A DNA stretch of 64,000 bases from Caldimonas brevitalea (lineage in GTDB: Bacteria > Pseudomonadota > Gammaproteobacteria > Burkholderiales > Burkholderiaceae_C): NCBI RefSeq assembly GCF_001017435.1, contig NZ_CP011371.1, positions 3,782,001 through 3,846,000 of the forward strand, written 5' to 3'. A program made the position numbers and the translations under genes. The number at the start of each line of letters is the position of its first letter. Positions within the stretch are counted from its first letter, which is position 1. A model generated the notes under the pieces. The model was given only the letters and a program-made list of their open reading frames with translations, did not search any database and was not told the origin of the DNA. Positions 8,940 to 17,224 of this stretch are shown one piece after another.

Positions 8940-10490
8940 TCAGAAGCGGTGGCCGAGCCCGGCAAACGCCGCGCTTTCCTGCGAGGGGCCGCTGACGTTG
9001 GAGTCGAGCAGCTGGCGGCGCACGCCGAACGTGACGAAGGACCGCGGCGAGAGATTGTGATGCAAGGAGACGCGCAGCGCCTTCTCGCGACTGCGCGAGC
9101 CCTCGAGCAGACCGAGGCCCTCCACTTGCGTCCAGGACAGGCGGACGTCGCCTTGGGTGGTGGGCGTCAGCCGGCGGTTGACATTCACGAGCAGGCCGCG
9201 CTGCTCGCTGTCGGCCGTGCCGACGGCGACCCCTGCAAACGGGTCGTCGTCGCGCCGCAGCCGCTCGAGCTTGCGCATGTAGACACTGGCCGTCAGCGTC
9301 GTGCGGCGGCCGAGCAAGGCGATGCTGGCGGTCGTGTCCTGCTCGAGCTGCGCGTAGTTCGAGAACAGCTCCACCGGCCCGATCAGTTGCGTCGGCAGCC
9401 CCAGGCGCTGGATCATGTCCTGCACCAGCGCCGCCCGCTGCACCGGGTCGGGATGGCGGGTGGTGAGGATGGCGTCGAGCAGCGAGGCGACGTCGCCGCC
9501 GCCCTCCCCCAGCTCTTGCGAGGTGCCCTGCACCACCGGCTGGCGGCTGCTGCTGAGGTGGAACGCGATGAACGGCGAGCGGTGCTGCCAGCGCAGCTGC
9601 CAGCCGGTGCCGAGGAAACGGCGCTCGACCACGGCGTCGAGCGCGGTGCGCTCGGTCGGTGCCCACTGCAGCCGCAGGCCATAGAGGCCGTCGCTTTCGG
9701 TGGAGCCGAAAAAGCTGCTGCGTTCGTGGCCGGCGATCACGCCCAGCACCAGCTCGGGGTCGAAGGCGTAACTCGCCACCGCGCGCAGCGTTTCGATTTC
9801 GAGTGCCGAGACGCTGTCGCCGCCGTAGGATGCATCCTCTTTCGACCATTCGGCGTCGAAGCCGAAGGGCAGCGGCTGCCGCGCCAGACGCACCAGATGG
9901 CGCTGCTGATAGACCCGCTCCTGGTCCGGCTGCAGCTCGTCGCCTTCACGGCGCGTCCAGTCGTGTTCGGTGCGGGCCAGCAGTGACAGCGATGACGTCA
10001 GCCGCCGCTCGACATAGGGCGCCAGGCGCAGCCGGGTGGTGGTGGCGAGGTCGACCGAGGAGCTGAGCTCGGCACGACCGGAGAACGCCTCGGTGGCGCT
10101 CTGTTCGACCAGCGCGTCGGCGTCGACGTGCACCCATTGTTCGACCGGCTCAGACCGCAGCCGCAGCCGGCCTTCCGGTAGCACCCGGCTGGGCCGAGTG
10201 CCACCGGTGTAGTGCAAGGCGTTGAGACCCGCCTCGGCCGACAGGTCGAGCCTGGCACCGCGGCGCTCGAGGCGCACGCGCGGCGCCACGTCGAGCACCA
10301 GGTCGCTCGGGCGATCGCCGCTGTCGGAGTAGCGGCTGTTGTTGGTGGCGGTCGCGGTTGTCGTGACCTCGGCGTCGGCGCGCAGCGTCTGCGCGGTGAC
10401 CGGGCTGGCGGCGAGACAGCACAAGGCCAGCCGCAGCCAGCCGGACAGCGGCGCCAAACGCGCACGCTGAGCTTGCGGCGGGCGCTTCAT
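8940..10490 (-). CDS. XrtA/PEP-CTERM-associated outer-membrane beta-barrel protein (TIGR03016-like)
   Basis: This 516-aa protein has a cleavable signal peptide (hydrophobic WLRLALCCLAASPVTA, cut near TAQ-T). The rest is amphipathic beta-strand throughout, and it ends in aromatic Phe (AAFAGLGHRF), the usual outer-membrane assembly signal. Length, composition and position match the TIGR03016 family of exosortase-linked outer-membrane proteins, which have the place of a secretion barrel in these exopolysaccharide loci. Its ATG lies one base after the stop of the tyrosine kinase gene, so translation is probably coupled. Its exact role (export channel or surface anchor) is not established. Confidence 0.8.
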   Translation of the reverse strand: MKRPPQAQRARLAPLSGWLRLALCCLAASPVTAQTLRADAEVTTTATATNNSRYSDSGDRPSDLVLDVAPRVRLERRGARLDLSAEAGLNALHYTGGTRPSRVLPEGRLRLRSEPVEQWVHVDADALVEQSATEAFSGRAELSSSVDLATTTRLRLAPYVERRLTSSLSLLARTEHDWTRREGDELQPDQERVYQQRHLVRLARQPLPFGFDAEWSKEDASYGGDSVSALEIETLRAVASYAFDPELVLGVIAGHERSSFFGSTESDGLYGLRLQWAPTERTALDAVVERRFLGTGWQLRWQHRSPFIAFHLSSSRQPVVQGTSQELGEGGGDVASLLDAILTTRHPDPVQRAALVQDMIQRLGLPTQLIGPVELFSNYAQLEQDTTASIALLGRRTTLTASVYMRKLERLRRDDDPFAGVAVGTADSEQRGLLVNVNRRLTPTTQGDVRLSWTQVEGLGLLEGSRSREKALRVSLHHNLSPRSFVTFGVRRQLLDSNVSGPSQESAAFAGLGHRF

Positions 10491-10491
10491 G

Positions 10492-11415
10492 TCAGTACCC
10501 GTAGCGGACGACGGCCGCTGGCACGCGTGTCTTGTTGAGCACCGACATCACGACCGGGCAACTCTCCAGCGCCGCAAAGGCTTCGGCGACCGCAGGCCGG
10601 GTGGTGCGGCCCGCTTCGACCACCATCACCACCTGCCCCACTCGGGAGGCCAGCACGCGCGACTCGGTGGTCGGCAGCAGCGGCGGCGCATCGAAGACGA
10701 TGATGCGATCGGCATAGCGGGTGGCCAGCTCGTCGAGCAAACGCTCCATCGCCGCGCTGGCCAGCAACTCGTTGGCGTGCGGCCCGGGCGCGCCGGTCGG
10801 CAACAGGCTGAGCTTGGGCACGTTGGTGCGCAACATCACCTCGGAGAGGTCGAGCTGCGGGTTCTTCAGCACGTCGAGCAGGCCCGATTCCATGCCCAGC
10901 CCCAGACGGCCCATCACCGCCGGGCGCACCACGTCGGCGTCGACCAGCAACACCTTCTTGTCGACCTCCATCGCCAGGCTGAGGGCCAGGTTGATGGCGC
11001 AGAAGGTCTTGCCCTCGCCCGGCATCGCGCTGGTCACGAGGATCAGGTTGGCGCGTCGTATCGGCGCTGCCGATTCGCCTTGCGCGTTCTTGATCAGCGG
11101 CCGCTTGATGACACGGAATTCGTCGGCCAGCGCGGCTTCGACTTCGCCGGGCACGAGGTAGCCGGCGCGCGCCAGGCGGTCGAGGTCGAGCACCACTTCG
11201 CGCGAGCGTCGCTCGACCGCGGGTGCCGGCGCGACCCGAGCAAGGCCGGCAGGGGCACCGGCCGGCCCGAGCGGCGCGCGCGCAAACGACATCTCGAGCG
11301 CGTCTTCGCTGCCGACGTAGCCGCTGGCGGCAAAGGTCGATTCGGCCCACGGCACCTCGACCCCGGCGCGCCGCAGTTCTTCGAGCCGTCGGGCGGCCTT
11401 TTCAATGATGCTCAT
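10492..11415 (-). CDS. XrtA-associated tyrosine autokinase (CpsD/BY-kinase family)
   Basis: This 307-aa BY-kinase is of the XrtA-linked type (TIGR03018-like). It shows Walker A in SAMPGEGKTFCAINLA, the A' motif VLLVDADVVRP and Walker B IIVFDAPPLL. BY-kinases phosphorylate a C-terminal tyrosine cluster; here the tail is short, ending VRYGY with only two tyrosines. The partner activator should be the chain-length protein encoded immediately upstream (15-nt gap), and cycles of phosphorylation would set polymer length. The N-terminal 100 residues are the variable region of this subfamily. It is a cytoplasmic, membrane-associated protein. Confidence 0.88.
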   Translation of the reverse strand: MSIIEKAARRLEELRRAGVEVPWAESTFAASGYVGSEDALEMSFARAPLGPAGAPAGLARVAPAPAVERRSREVVLDLDRLARAGYLVPGEVEAALADEFRVIKRPLIKNAQGESAAPIRRANLILVTSAMPGEGKTFCAINLALSLAMEVDKKVLLVDADVVRPAVMGRLGLGMESGLLDVLKNPQLDLSEVMLRTNVPKLSLLPTGAPGPHANELLASAAMERLLDELATRYADRIIVFDAPPLLPTTESRVLASRVGQVVMVVEAGRTTRPAVAEAFAALESCPVVMSVLNKTRVPAAVVRYGY

Positions 11416-11430
11416 CTTGCGTCACCGTCC

Positions 11431-12978
11431 TCAGATCTGGCCATGCAGGGCGACCCAGCCGACCCACGCCATGTTGACCAACAGGAACACGCCGGTGGCG
11501 CCGGCGAACTGCAGCCGCTGCCGGCGTTCGAGCATGCTGCGCTCGGGCGTCAGCACGACGGCCACACTGCCCAGTACGGGGCGGCGCGTGAGTTCCCGCA
11601 GTGTCTTCTCGTCGCCGAACGACGGGTACAAGCGGGTCAGCGCGAACGCAGCCGCGCAGCCGACGCCGGCCGCCGCCAGCACCACCAGCAGCGCCAGCAC
11701 CTTGCGGCTCGGGAACACCGGGCTCGGCGACACACGGGCCGGCTCCACCATGCGGAAGTCGGTCAGCTGCGACGACTGGTCGATCTTGACGCCGAGCGAC
11801 GCCGCCTCGCGGCGCGCCACCAGCTGCTCGTAGTTCTTGCGGATCACGTCGTAGTCGCGGTTGAGCTGCGCCAGCTCTGCCTCGACCTGCGGCACGCGCC
11901 CGGCCACCGAGCGGATTTGTTGCAGCCGCGACTCCTGCGCGTTCAGCTGCCCCCTCAGCGCGGCCACCTTGGCCTCCGCCTCGGCCAGCGCGACGCGCAG
12001 CCGCTGGAACACCGGGTTGGTCGCCGCCACCGGCTTGCCGGCACCGCGGCTCGCGCGGGCTTCGGCCTCGAGCTTCTTCTGCTGCTCGATGCTGGCGATG
12101 GTGCGCCGGGCGCTGATCACGTCCGGGTGGTCTTCGGTATAGCGGCGCAGCAGGTCGTCGAGCTGGCGTCGCTGGGAGTCGAGCCGGGCATCGAGTTCGG
12201 ACACCACCGGGCCGGTGGCCGGGAGCATTGCCTCGGGCGGCAGTTGCGGCTCTTCGGAGTTGAGCTCGCGCTTCAAGGCATCGCGCGAACGCTCGGCGGC
12301 GTCGAGTTCCATGCGCAAACGGCTGACCTCGTCGGCCAGCGCCGACATGCGGGCGAAGTAGTCCTGGTTGGACATGCCCGAGACGCCGAAATTGCGCAGC
12401 TTGAAGTCCTTGAGCCGGTTCTCCGCCTCGATCAGCTTGCCTTCGTATTCTTCGATCTGCTCGTCGATGAAACGGCTGGCCTCCTGCGAGTCGCGCTTCT
12501 TGCCGCCGATGCTCGCCTCGACGAACAGGTTGACGAGGTTTTCGACCACCCGGTGCGCCCGCTCGCCTTCGGTGTCGCGGTAGCTGATGGTGTAGAGGTT
12601 GCCGCCGCCGCTCGGCGTCACGCGGATCTTGGTCATCAAGGAGTTGATGACCCGCTCGCGCTGGCTGCCTTCAGGCGGCATCAGGCCGATGTCGCGGTTG
12701 TCCACCAGCTTCTCGACGTTGGGGCGCGAGACGAGCGTGCGTGCCAGCATGCGCACCTGCTGGTCGATGTCGGGCTGGAACGCCAGGCCGGCCATCAGCG
12801 GCTTGAGCACCGTCTGCGTGTCGACGTAGATCTGGGCCGTCGCCTCGTAGCGGTCTTTCACGATGAAGACGATGGCCCCGCCCAGCACGGCGGCCAGCCA
12901 CGCCACACCCAGCGCGATCCAGCGGCGTTGCCAAACGTCGTACAGCACGCCGGCGGCCTGGCGGACAAACTCGTTCAT
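11431..12978 (-). CDS. XrtA-system polysaccharide chain-length determinant (Wzz/GNVR family)
   Basis: This 515-aa inner-membrane co-polymerase resembles TIGR03007. A first membrane helix (RRWIALGVAWLAAVLGGAIVF) precedes a long periplasmic coiled-coil part including a GNVR-like C-terminal segment. Two hydrophobic segments follow near the end (VLALLVVLAAAGVGCAAAFAL and TGVFLLVNMAWVGWVAL). I use ATG 12978 (MNEFVRQAAGVLYD), as in the family, and not the frame-open start at 13044. It works with the autokinase encoded next to control exopolysaccharide chain length and export. The upstream gene is the export lipoprotein, 148 nt away. Confidence 0.87.
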   Translation of the reverse strand: MNEFVRQAAGVLYDVWQRRWIALGVAWLAAVLGGAIVFIVKDRYEATAQIYVDTQTVLKPLMAGLAFQPDIDQQVRMLARTLVSRPNVEKLVDNRDIGLMPPEGSQRERVINSLMTKIRVTPSGGGNLYTISYRDTEGERAHRVVENLVNLFVEASIGGKKRDSQEASRFIDEQIEEYEGKLIEAENRLKDFKLRNFGVSGMSNQDYFARMSALADEVSRLRMELDAAERSRDALKRELNSEEPQLPPEAMLPATGPVVSELDARLDSQRRQLDDLLRRYTEDHPDVISARRTIASIEQQKKLEAEARASRGAGKPVAATNPVFQRLRVALAEAEAKVAALRGQLNAQESRLQQIRSVAGRVPQVEAELAQLNRDYDVIRKNYEQLVARREAASLGVKIDQSSQLTDFRMVEPARVSPSPVFPSRKVLALLVVLAAAGVGCAAAFALTRLYPSFGDEKTLRELTRRPVLGSVAVVLTPERSMLERRQRLQFAGATGVFLLVNMAWVGWVALHGQI

Positions 12979-13126
12979 AAAGTCTCGGACCTCGTTCCTG
13001 TAGGCCACCCTCTCGCGGGTGCGCCAGCGGCGGCCGGGCGGCAACGCACCCGGCGGGCATCAACGACACGGAGCCCGGCCCGCTTATGCAGCGCCAGGCC
13101 GGGCGGCACTCGCAAGGACGGCGTGC

Positions 13127-13762
13127 TCAGAACCAGCTTTGCGGGACGATGATGATGTCGCCCGGCTTGATGTCGGCATTGGCGGAGATGTCGCCACGTT
13201 TGAGCAGGTCCTTGAGGCGCAGGCTGAATTGCTTGCCACCTTCGGAGCCCCGCACCAGCACCGCGCCGTTGCCGTTGGCGAAATCGGTCAGGCCGCCGAC
13301 CTGGATCATCACGTCGAGCACCGTCATGTTTTCCCGGTAGGGCACGGCTTGCGGCCGCGTCGCTTCACCGACGATGCGGATCTGCTCCGAGAACGTGCCC
13401 TGGAAGTTGCTGACGACCACCGTCACCACCGGCTCGCGCACGTATTTGCCGAGCGCTTTCTCGATGTCGCGTGCCAGGTCCTTGGGGTTGCGCCCCGCGG
13501 CCTTCACGTCTTCGACCAGCGGCGTCGAGATGTAGCCGTCGGGACGCACCGTGACCGAGGTCGACAGCTCGGGGTTGCGCCACACGACGATGTTGAGCGT
13601 GTCGAGCGCGCCGATCAGGTAACGATGGTCGGACGTCTGCGCCTTGGTCGGCGCAGGCGGATACGAGGCGGTGGTGCTGCAGGCGGCCAACACGGCCGCG
13701 GCGGCAAGACTGCAACCGGCACGCAACAGGCGCCCGGCGGCGCGCTTGCTCATCAAGGACAT
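13127..13762 (-). CDS. XrtA-system polysaccharide export lipoprotein (Wza-like)
   Basis: This 211-aa outer-membrane lipoprotein has signal peptide and lipobox LAAC (CSTTASYPP follows). A polysaccharide-export domain (YLIGALDTLNIVVWRNPELS, VRPDGYISTPLVEDVKAAG) is followed by an SLBB-like segment (IRIVGEATRPQAVPYRENMTVLDVM) and the terminal DIKPGDIIIVPQSWF. It matches the short Wza homologues of exosortase-type loci, which form the periplasmic/outer-membrane export ring. The start at 13762 is supported by GAGGAG (13769-13774) six bases upstream; an in-frame ATG three codons later is less well placed. Confidence 0.9.
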   Translation of the reverse strand: MSLMSKRAAGRLLRAGCSLAAAAVLAACSTTASYPPAPTKAQTSDHRYLIGALDTLNIVVWRNPELSTSVTVRPDGYISTPLVEDVKAAGRNPKDLARDIEKALGKYVREPVVTVVVSNFQGTFSEQIRIVGEATRPQAVPYRENMTVLDVMIQVGGLTDFANGNGAVLVRGSEGGKQFSLRLKDLLKRGDISANADIKPGDIIIVPQSWF

Positions 13763-13821
13763 CTTGTGCTCCTCACTCCCACTATGTAGCCGGCGCAGCA
13801 GGCACCGGCCTTTTGATTGGT

Positions 13822-15228
13822 TCAGTGCGCGCCTTCGCGGAACAGCACCACGCTCACGGTCTCGATCAGCACCAGCAGGTCGAGGAACAGCGAGTTGTTC
13901 TTCACATAGTACAAATCGTACTGGTGCTTTTTGCGCGCGTCATCCACGGAAGCGCCGTAACGGTAGCGGATCTGGGCCCAGCCGGTCACGCCGGGTTTGA
14001 CGCTGTGGCGCAGGTCATAGAACGGGATCTGCTCTTGCAGTTCCGCGACGAAGCTGGGCCGCTCGGGCCGCGGGCCCACCATGCTCATCTCGCCGCGCAG
14101 CACGCTCAGCAGCTGCGGCAGCTCGTCGATGCGGGTCTTGCGGATGAAGGCGCCCACGCGCGTGATGCGCGAGTCGTTCTGCGTGGCCCAACGCGCCACA
14201 CCATCTTTCTCGGCGTCGGTGCGCATGCTGCGGAACTTCAAGCACATGAACGAACGGCCACCGAGGCCGACACGCTCCTGCCGATAGATGATGGGGCCGG
14301 GACTGTCGAGGCGAATCAGCAGCGCCGTCAGCAGCATCACCGGCGCAGTGATGACGAGCAGCAGCGACGACGTGACGACGTCGAACACACGCTTGGCCGC
14401 CCGGCGCGCCGGGCCTTGCACGAAGCCCTGGCTGTAGATCAGCCAGCTGGCCTTGAGGCTGTCGATCGGCACCTCGGCCTTGGCACGTTCGTAGAAGCCC
14501 GCCAGGTCGAGCACCGGCGTGCCGCGGATGCGGCAGGCCAGCAACTGGTCGACCGGAATGCCGCCGCCGCGCTGCTCACGCACGGCAACGATGATCTCGT
14601 CGACATCGTTCTGCCGCACCACCTCTTCGATCGACAGGCTGCGCGAGAACACTTTGTCGCCCGAGACGGCGGCCGGCCCTTCGGTCGACGTCGGGTAGAA
14701 GCCGACCACCTTGCGCTCGATCCGCCGCAAGGCACTCAGGTCTTGCGCGACGCTCTGCGCTTCGGCCCCGGTGCCGACGATCAGCACGCGCGGGGCACCG
14801 ATGGCCCGCTGCATCAGGAACACCGCCACCCGCACCATCACGAGACCCACCAGCAGGTAGAGCATGACGAAGCCGGCCACATAGCCGGCAGACGGGCCGT
14901 TGGCGACCTCGCTGATCAGCAGATAGATGATGTAGGCACCGATCAGCAGGGCGAGCAAGGCGCGCCGCAGGATGGTGCCCAGACCCATCGGTGTGGACCC
15001 TTGTCGGTAGAGACCGACGAAGGAGTACAGCAGCAGCATCGCCAGTGCGAAGCCGGCGGCCAGCCAAACGATGTTGGACTGCGCCACCACTTGCACATGC
15101 TGACCCGGCACCAGGTGAATGGCCGACGCGATGAAAAGCGCGGCCAGAAAACACAACAAGCTGTCCGCAAACAGCTCGAGTAATGTCGACAAAGCGACGT
15201 GATGATGAAATACGCGGAACACCCTCAT
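13822..15228 (-). CDS. undecaprenyl-phosphate sugar phosphotransferase, XrtA type (TIGR03013-like)
   Basis: This 468-aa polyprenyl-phosphate hexose-1-phosphate transferase starts the exopolysaccharide repeat unit on the lipid carrier. Four or so N-terminal membrane helices are followed by a nucleotide-binding CoA-like region ([18 protein letters not shown]). The C-terminal bacterial sugar transferase domain includes [63 protein letters not shown] and [10 protein letters not shown]. The start at 15228 ([11 protein letters not shown]) has GGGGAGGA just upstream; the frame is open to 15402 but the extra residues are not family-like. It is the first gene of the operon. Confidence 0.9.
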   Translation of the reverse strand: MRVFRVFHHHVALSTLLELFADSLLCFLAALFIASAIHLVPGQHVQVVAQSNIVWLAAGFALAMLLLYSFVGLYRQGSTPMGLGTILRRALLALLIGAYIIYLLISEVANGPSAGYVAGFVMLYLLVGLVMVRVAVFLMQRAIGAPRVLIVGTGAEAQSVAQDLSALRRIERKVVGFYPTSTEGPAAVSGDKVFSRSLSIEEVVRQNDVDEIIVAVREQRGGGIPVDQLLACRIRGTPVLDLAGFYERAKAEVPIDSLKASWLIYSQGFVQGPARRAAKRVFDVVTSSLLLVITAPVMLLTALLIRLDSPGPIIYRQERVGLGGRSFMCLKFRSMRTDAEKDGVARWATQNDSRITRVGAFIRKTRIDELPQLLSVLRGEMSMVGPRPERPSFVAELQEQIPFYDLRHSVKPGVTGWAQIRYRYGASVDDARKKHQYDLYYVKNNSLFLDLLVLIETVSVVLFREGAH

Positions 15229-15666
15229 TCTGTCCTCCCCAGTTGCTCCCTCGACCGAACGACAGCGGGCGGTAAGCTCGTGAAACTCTTGAAACTCATT
15301 CTCCACATCCGTGAATTCCGCACAATCCTCTAAGTAGGTGCTGCGGCCCCCTTGAGTAAGGGGTGGTCCAGCGCGTGTCGGTGAACACTTCGTCTGGGAC
15401 ACGTGGAGAGCAGGTCATTGAAGGGTGACCTACGGGCCGGGGAGCAGGCCCTCACGATGCGACCGGCGTTGCGTTACCTCGAGGTTACATTGAGGCGCGA
15501 TGCGGCTTGGGCGTCGTGTGAGCGTGATTATGGCAAAGCTGCCAGCTCTTAGGCCGCTCGTGAACCCTGAGGTAGGTCATGCGACTGCAGGCGCGACGAG
15601 CACCCGCTGGTGGTGTCCGTCGCGTCCCTCGCATCAGGCTCGCAACATACCCTCGACGTTGCGCGC
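15229..15666. other. intergenic region before the exopolysaccharide operon
   Basis: About 440 bases separate the sugar transferase start from the end of the yfa operon; both lie on the minus strand. The sugar transferase ribosome site (GGGGAGGA) is at the left edge. A CCTCGAGG palindrome sits between two GTTAC direct repeats near 15472-15487. The exopolysaccharide promoter is presumably here, but I cannot assign hexamers, and no GC/GG pair has sigma-54 spacing. No gene is seen. Confidence 0.35.
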
Positions 15667-16485
15667 TCACCACTCCACCGTCTTCACCCACGTCAGATCA
15701 CCGATACGCCGCAAGGGCACGACGAAGGTTTCGCGCTTTTCCTGCGGTGTGTTCTCACGCGTGACGACGCTCAACGAGACCGTGATGACCGGCCGCTGCC
15801 GCGTCGTCTCGTCGAAGTGGTAGCCGGCTTCTCCGAAGTTGCCCCAGTAGTTGACGTACAGGTGGTAGCGACCCTTGCGTGGCGCCGACAGCGAAAACAT
15901 CTCGGGACCGGCGCCGTCGACGCTGTCGACGTCCAGCCCGCCGCCGCCTTGCAACACAGGCGCCGCCCAGAACGCATGCTGGCCATCGGGCGTCACCACA
16001 TGCATGTCGATCTCGGCCTGTGGGTCGTCCCAGCTGGCAATGACGCGCAGCGCCGCCTTGGGGCCGTTGCCGCGCGTTTCGTAGAACTGCAGGCGCTTGG
16101 CCACACCGCCGTCCGGCCGGCGCACCTCGATCGAGTTGGAGCCGGGGCCGAAGGCGTAGGGCCGCACGAAGCGGCCGTCATCCCCGGCATACAACGGCAT
16201 CGGATTGCCGTTGACGACGAGTTGGTGGGGCGAGCGCCGGTCGCGTCCTTGCGCTGTGGCGAGTCGGCCCTGGATCAAGGTCCGGTGCTTCTGGGCGCCA
16301 CGGTCGATGAGGTTGTGCGGATAAGCCACCGCTGGGCGCTCGTCGTCTTCCAGCAGGCCGGCCGCGTGCCAGCCGCCGCGCGGGCCCTGCAGGTCCACCT
16401 CGGCAGCGACGGCACCTGTGACGCTGGCGAGCCAACAGGCGGCGACCAGCGCACCGGCTTTACAGGACGCTGAAGCTCGCCACAT
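15667..16485 (-). CDS. second YfaP-like protein (DUF2135), tandem paralogue
   Basis: This 272-aa secreted protein has a signal peptide ending in VTGAVAA and one DUF2135 domain. The core shows LRVIASWDDPQAEIDMHVVTPDGQHA and YHLYVNYWGN, the same blocks as in the next gene upstream (LRVLLSWDTPGTDVDLHVITP, WHVYVNYYGG). It is therefore a tandem duplicate of YfaP, diverged in its first 120 residues. It overlaps the yfaP end by 26 nt and is the last gene of the operon. The family is periplasmic and accompanies bacterial alpha-2-macroglobulin; its biochemical role is unknown. Confidence 0.8.
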   Translation of the reverse strand: MWRASASCKAGALVAACWLASVTGAVAAEVDLQGPRGGWHAAGLLEDDERPAVAYPHNLIDRGAQKHRTLIQGRLATAQGRDRRSPHQLVVNGNPMPLYAGDDGRFVRPYAFGPGSNSIEVRRPDGGVAKRLQFYETRGNGPKAALRVIASWDDPQAEIDMHVVTPDGQHAFWAAPVLQGGGGLDVDSVDGAGPEMFSLSAPRKGRYHLYVNYWGNFGEAGYHFDETTRQRPVITVSLSVVTRENTPQEKRETFVVPLRRIGDLTWVKTVEW

Positions 16486-17224
16486 GTTGAAGGTCTCCGG
16501 TGGAGCGCAGGGGCACGCGGAACACGCGCTGGGTTTCGGACGCGGTGCCTTCGCCGCTGATCACGGCCACCTGGGCCATCGTGGTCGACCGGCCGCCCTC
16601 GCCCCCGCCGTAGTAATTGACATAGACGTGCCAGGTGCCGCGCTCGGGACGCGTGGCGGCAAAGATCTCGGGCCCGTAGCCGGTGGTCACGTCGACGTCG
16701 AGGGCGCCACCGCCGTCGATGACACGTTGGGCGTAGTAGGCATGGGCACCGCGCGGCGTGATGACGTGCAGGTCGACATCCGTGCCGGGCGTGTCCCAGC
16801 TGAGCAGCACGCGCAAGCGCGGCCGGGCGCCGGTGCCGGCGTCGATGAACTGGGTCCGTTTGACACCGTGCGGGCCGCGCACTTCGACACTGTTGGAGCC
16901 GCCGCTGAAGGCATAGGGCCGCTGGAAGCCACCGGCCTCATCGGTTTCGAGTGGCATCGCGACACCGTTGACGACCAAGGTGGCCGGGGCGGCCTTCGCG
17001 TGGCCGTCGATGTGTCCCTTGATCTGGGCCAGTGCCGAGGTGTCGGCCCGCGTCGCGACACGCGACGCCGGGTAGTGCACCTCTTGCAGAAACGCTGCGG
17101 ACGGGTCGCCGCCGGTGCGCCAACCGCCGCGGGGCAGCTCGAGTGTGACCGACTGCTGGGCCGGTGCCGCAGCCGGACCGAGTGCCATGGCCAGCGCCAT
17201 CGCAGGAATGAACATGTACTTCAT
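16460..17224 (-). CDS. yfaP: YfaP-family periplasmic protein (DUF2135)
   Basis: This 254-aa protein has a clear signal peptide (MKYMFIPAMALAMALGPAAAPAQ). Its DUF2135 core has SWDTPGTDVDLHVITPRGAHAYY and the calcium-site-like Asp/Gly stretch GGGALDVDVTTGYGPE. The start overlaps the yfaQ stop by four bases (ATGA), which indicates translational coupling. In E. coli yfaP closes the yfaATSQP group, and in Pseudomonas aeruginosa related genes form the mag operon with the macroglobulin MagD. It probably acts in the periplasm in a complex with those proteins. Confidence 0.85.
   Translation of the reverse strand: MKYMFIPAMALAMALGPAAAPAQQSVTLELPRGGWRTGGDPSAAFLQEVHYPASRVATRADTSALAQIKGHIDGHAKAAPATLVVNGVAMPLETDEAGGFQRPYAFSGGSNSVEVRGPHGVKRTQFIDAGTGARPRLRVLLSWDTPGTDVDLHVITPRGAHAYYAQRVIDGGGALDVDVTTGYGPEIFAATRPERGTWHVYVNYYGGGEGGRSTTMAQVAVISGEGTASETQRVFRVPLRSTGDLQHVASFSVL

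Noticed and set aside
7285..9849. 854-codon minus-strand frame overlapping the ATPase and barrel genes
   Set aside because: It is an out-of-frame shadow: Arg/Pro/Ala-rich, without a Walker motif or signal peptide, covering the junction of two convincing genes.
10489..13152. 887-codon plus-strand frame opposite the tyrosine kinase and chain-length genes
   Set aside because: It spans two genes with intact motifs on the minus strand and shows no protein features of its own.
15533..15544. possible sigma-54 promoter before the exopolysaccharide operon (GCAAAGCTGCCA)
   Set aside because: The GG and GC pairs are seven bases apart instead of ten, so it cannot serve as a -24/-12 promoter.
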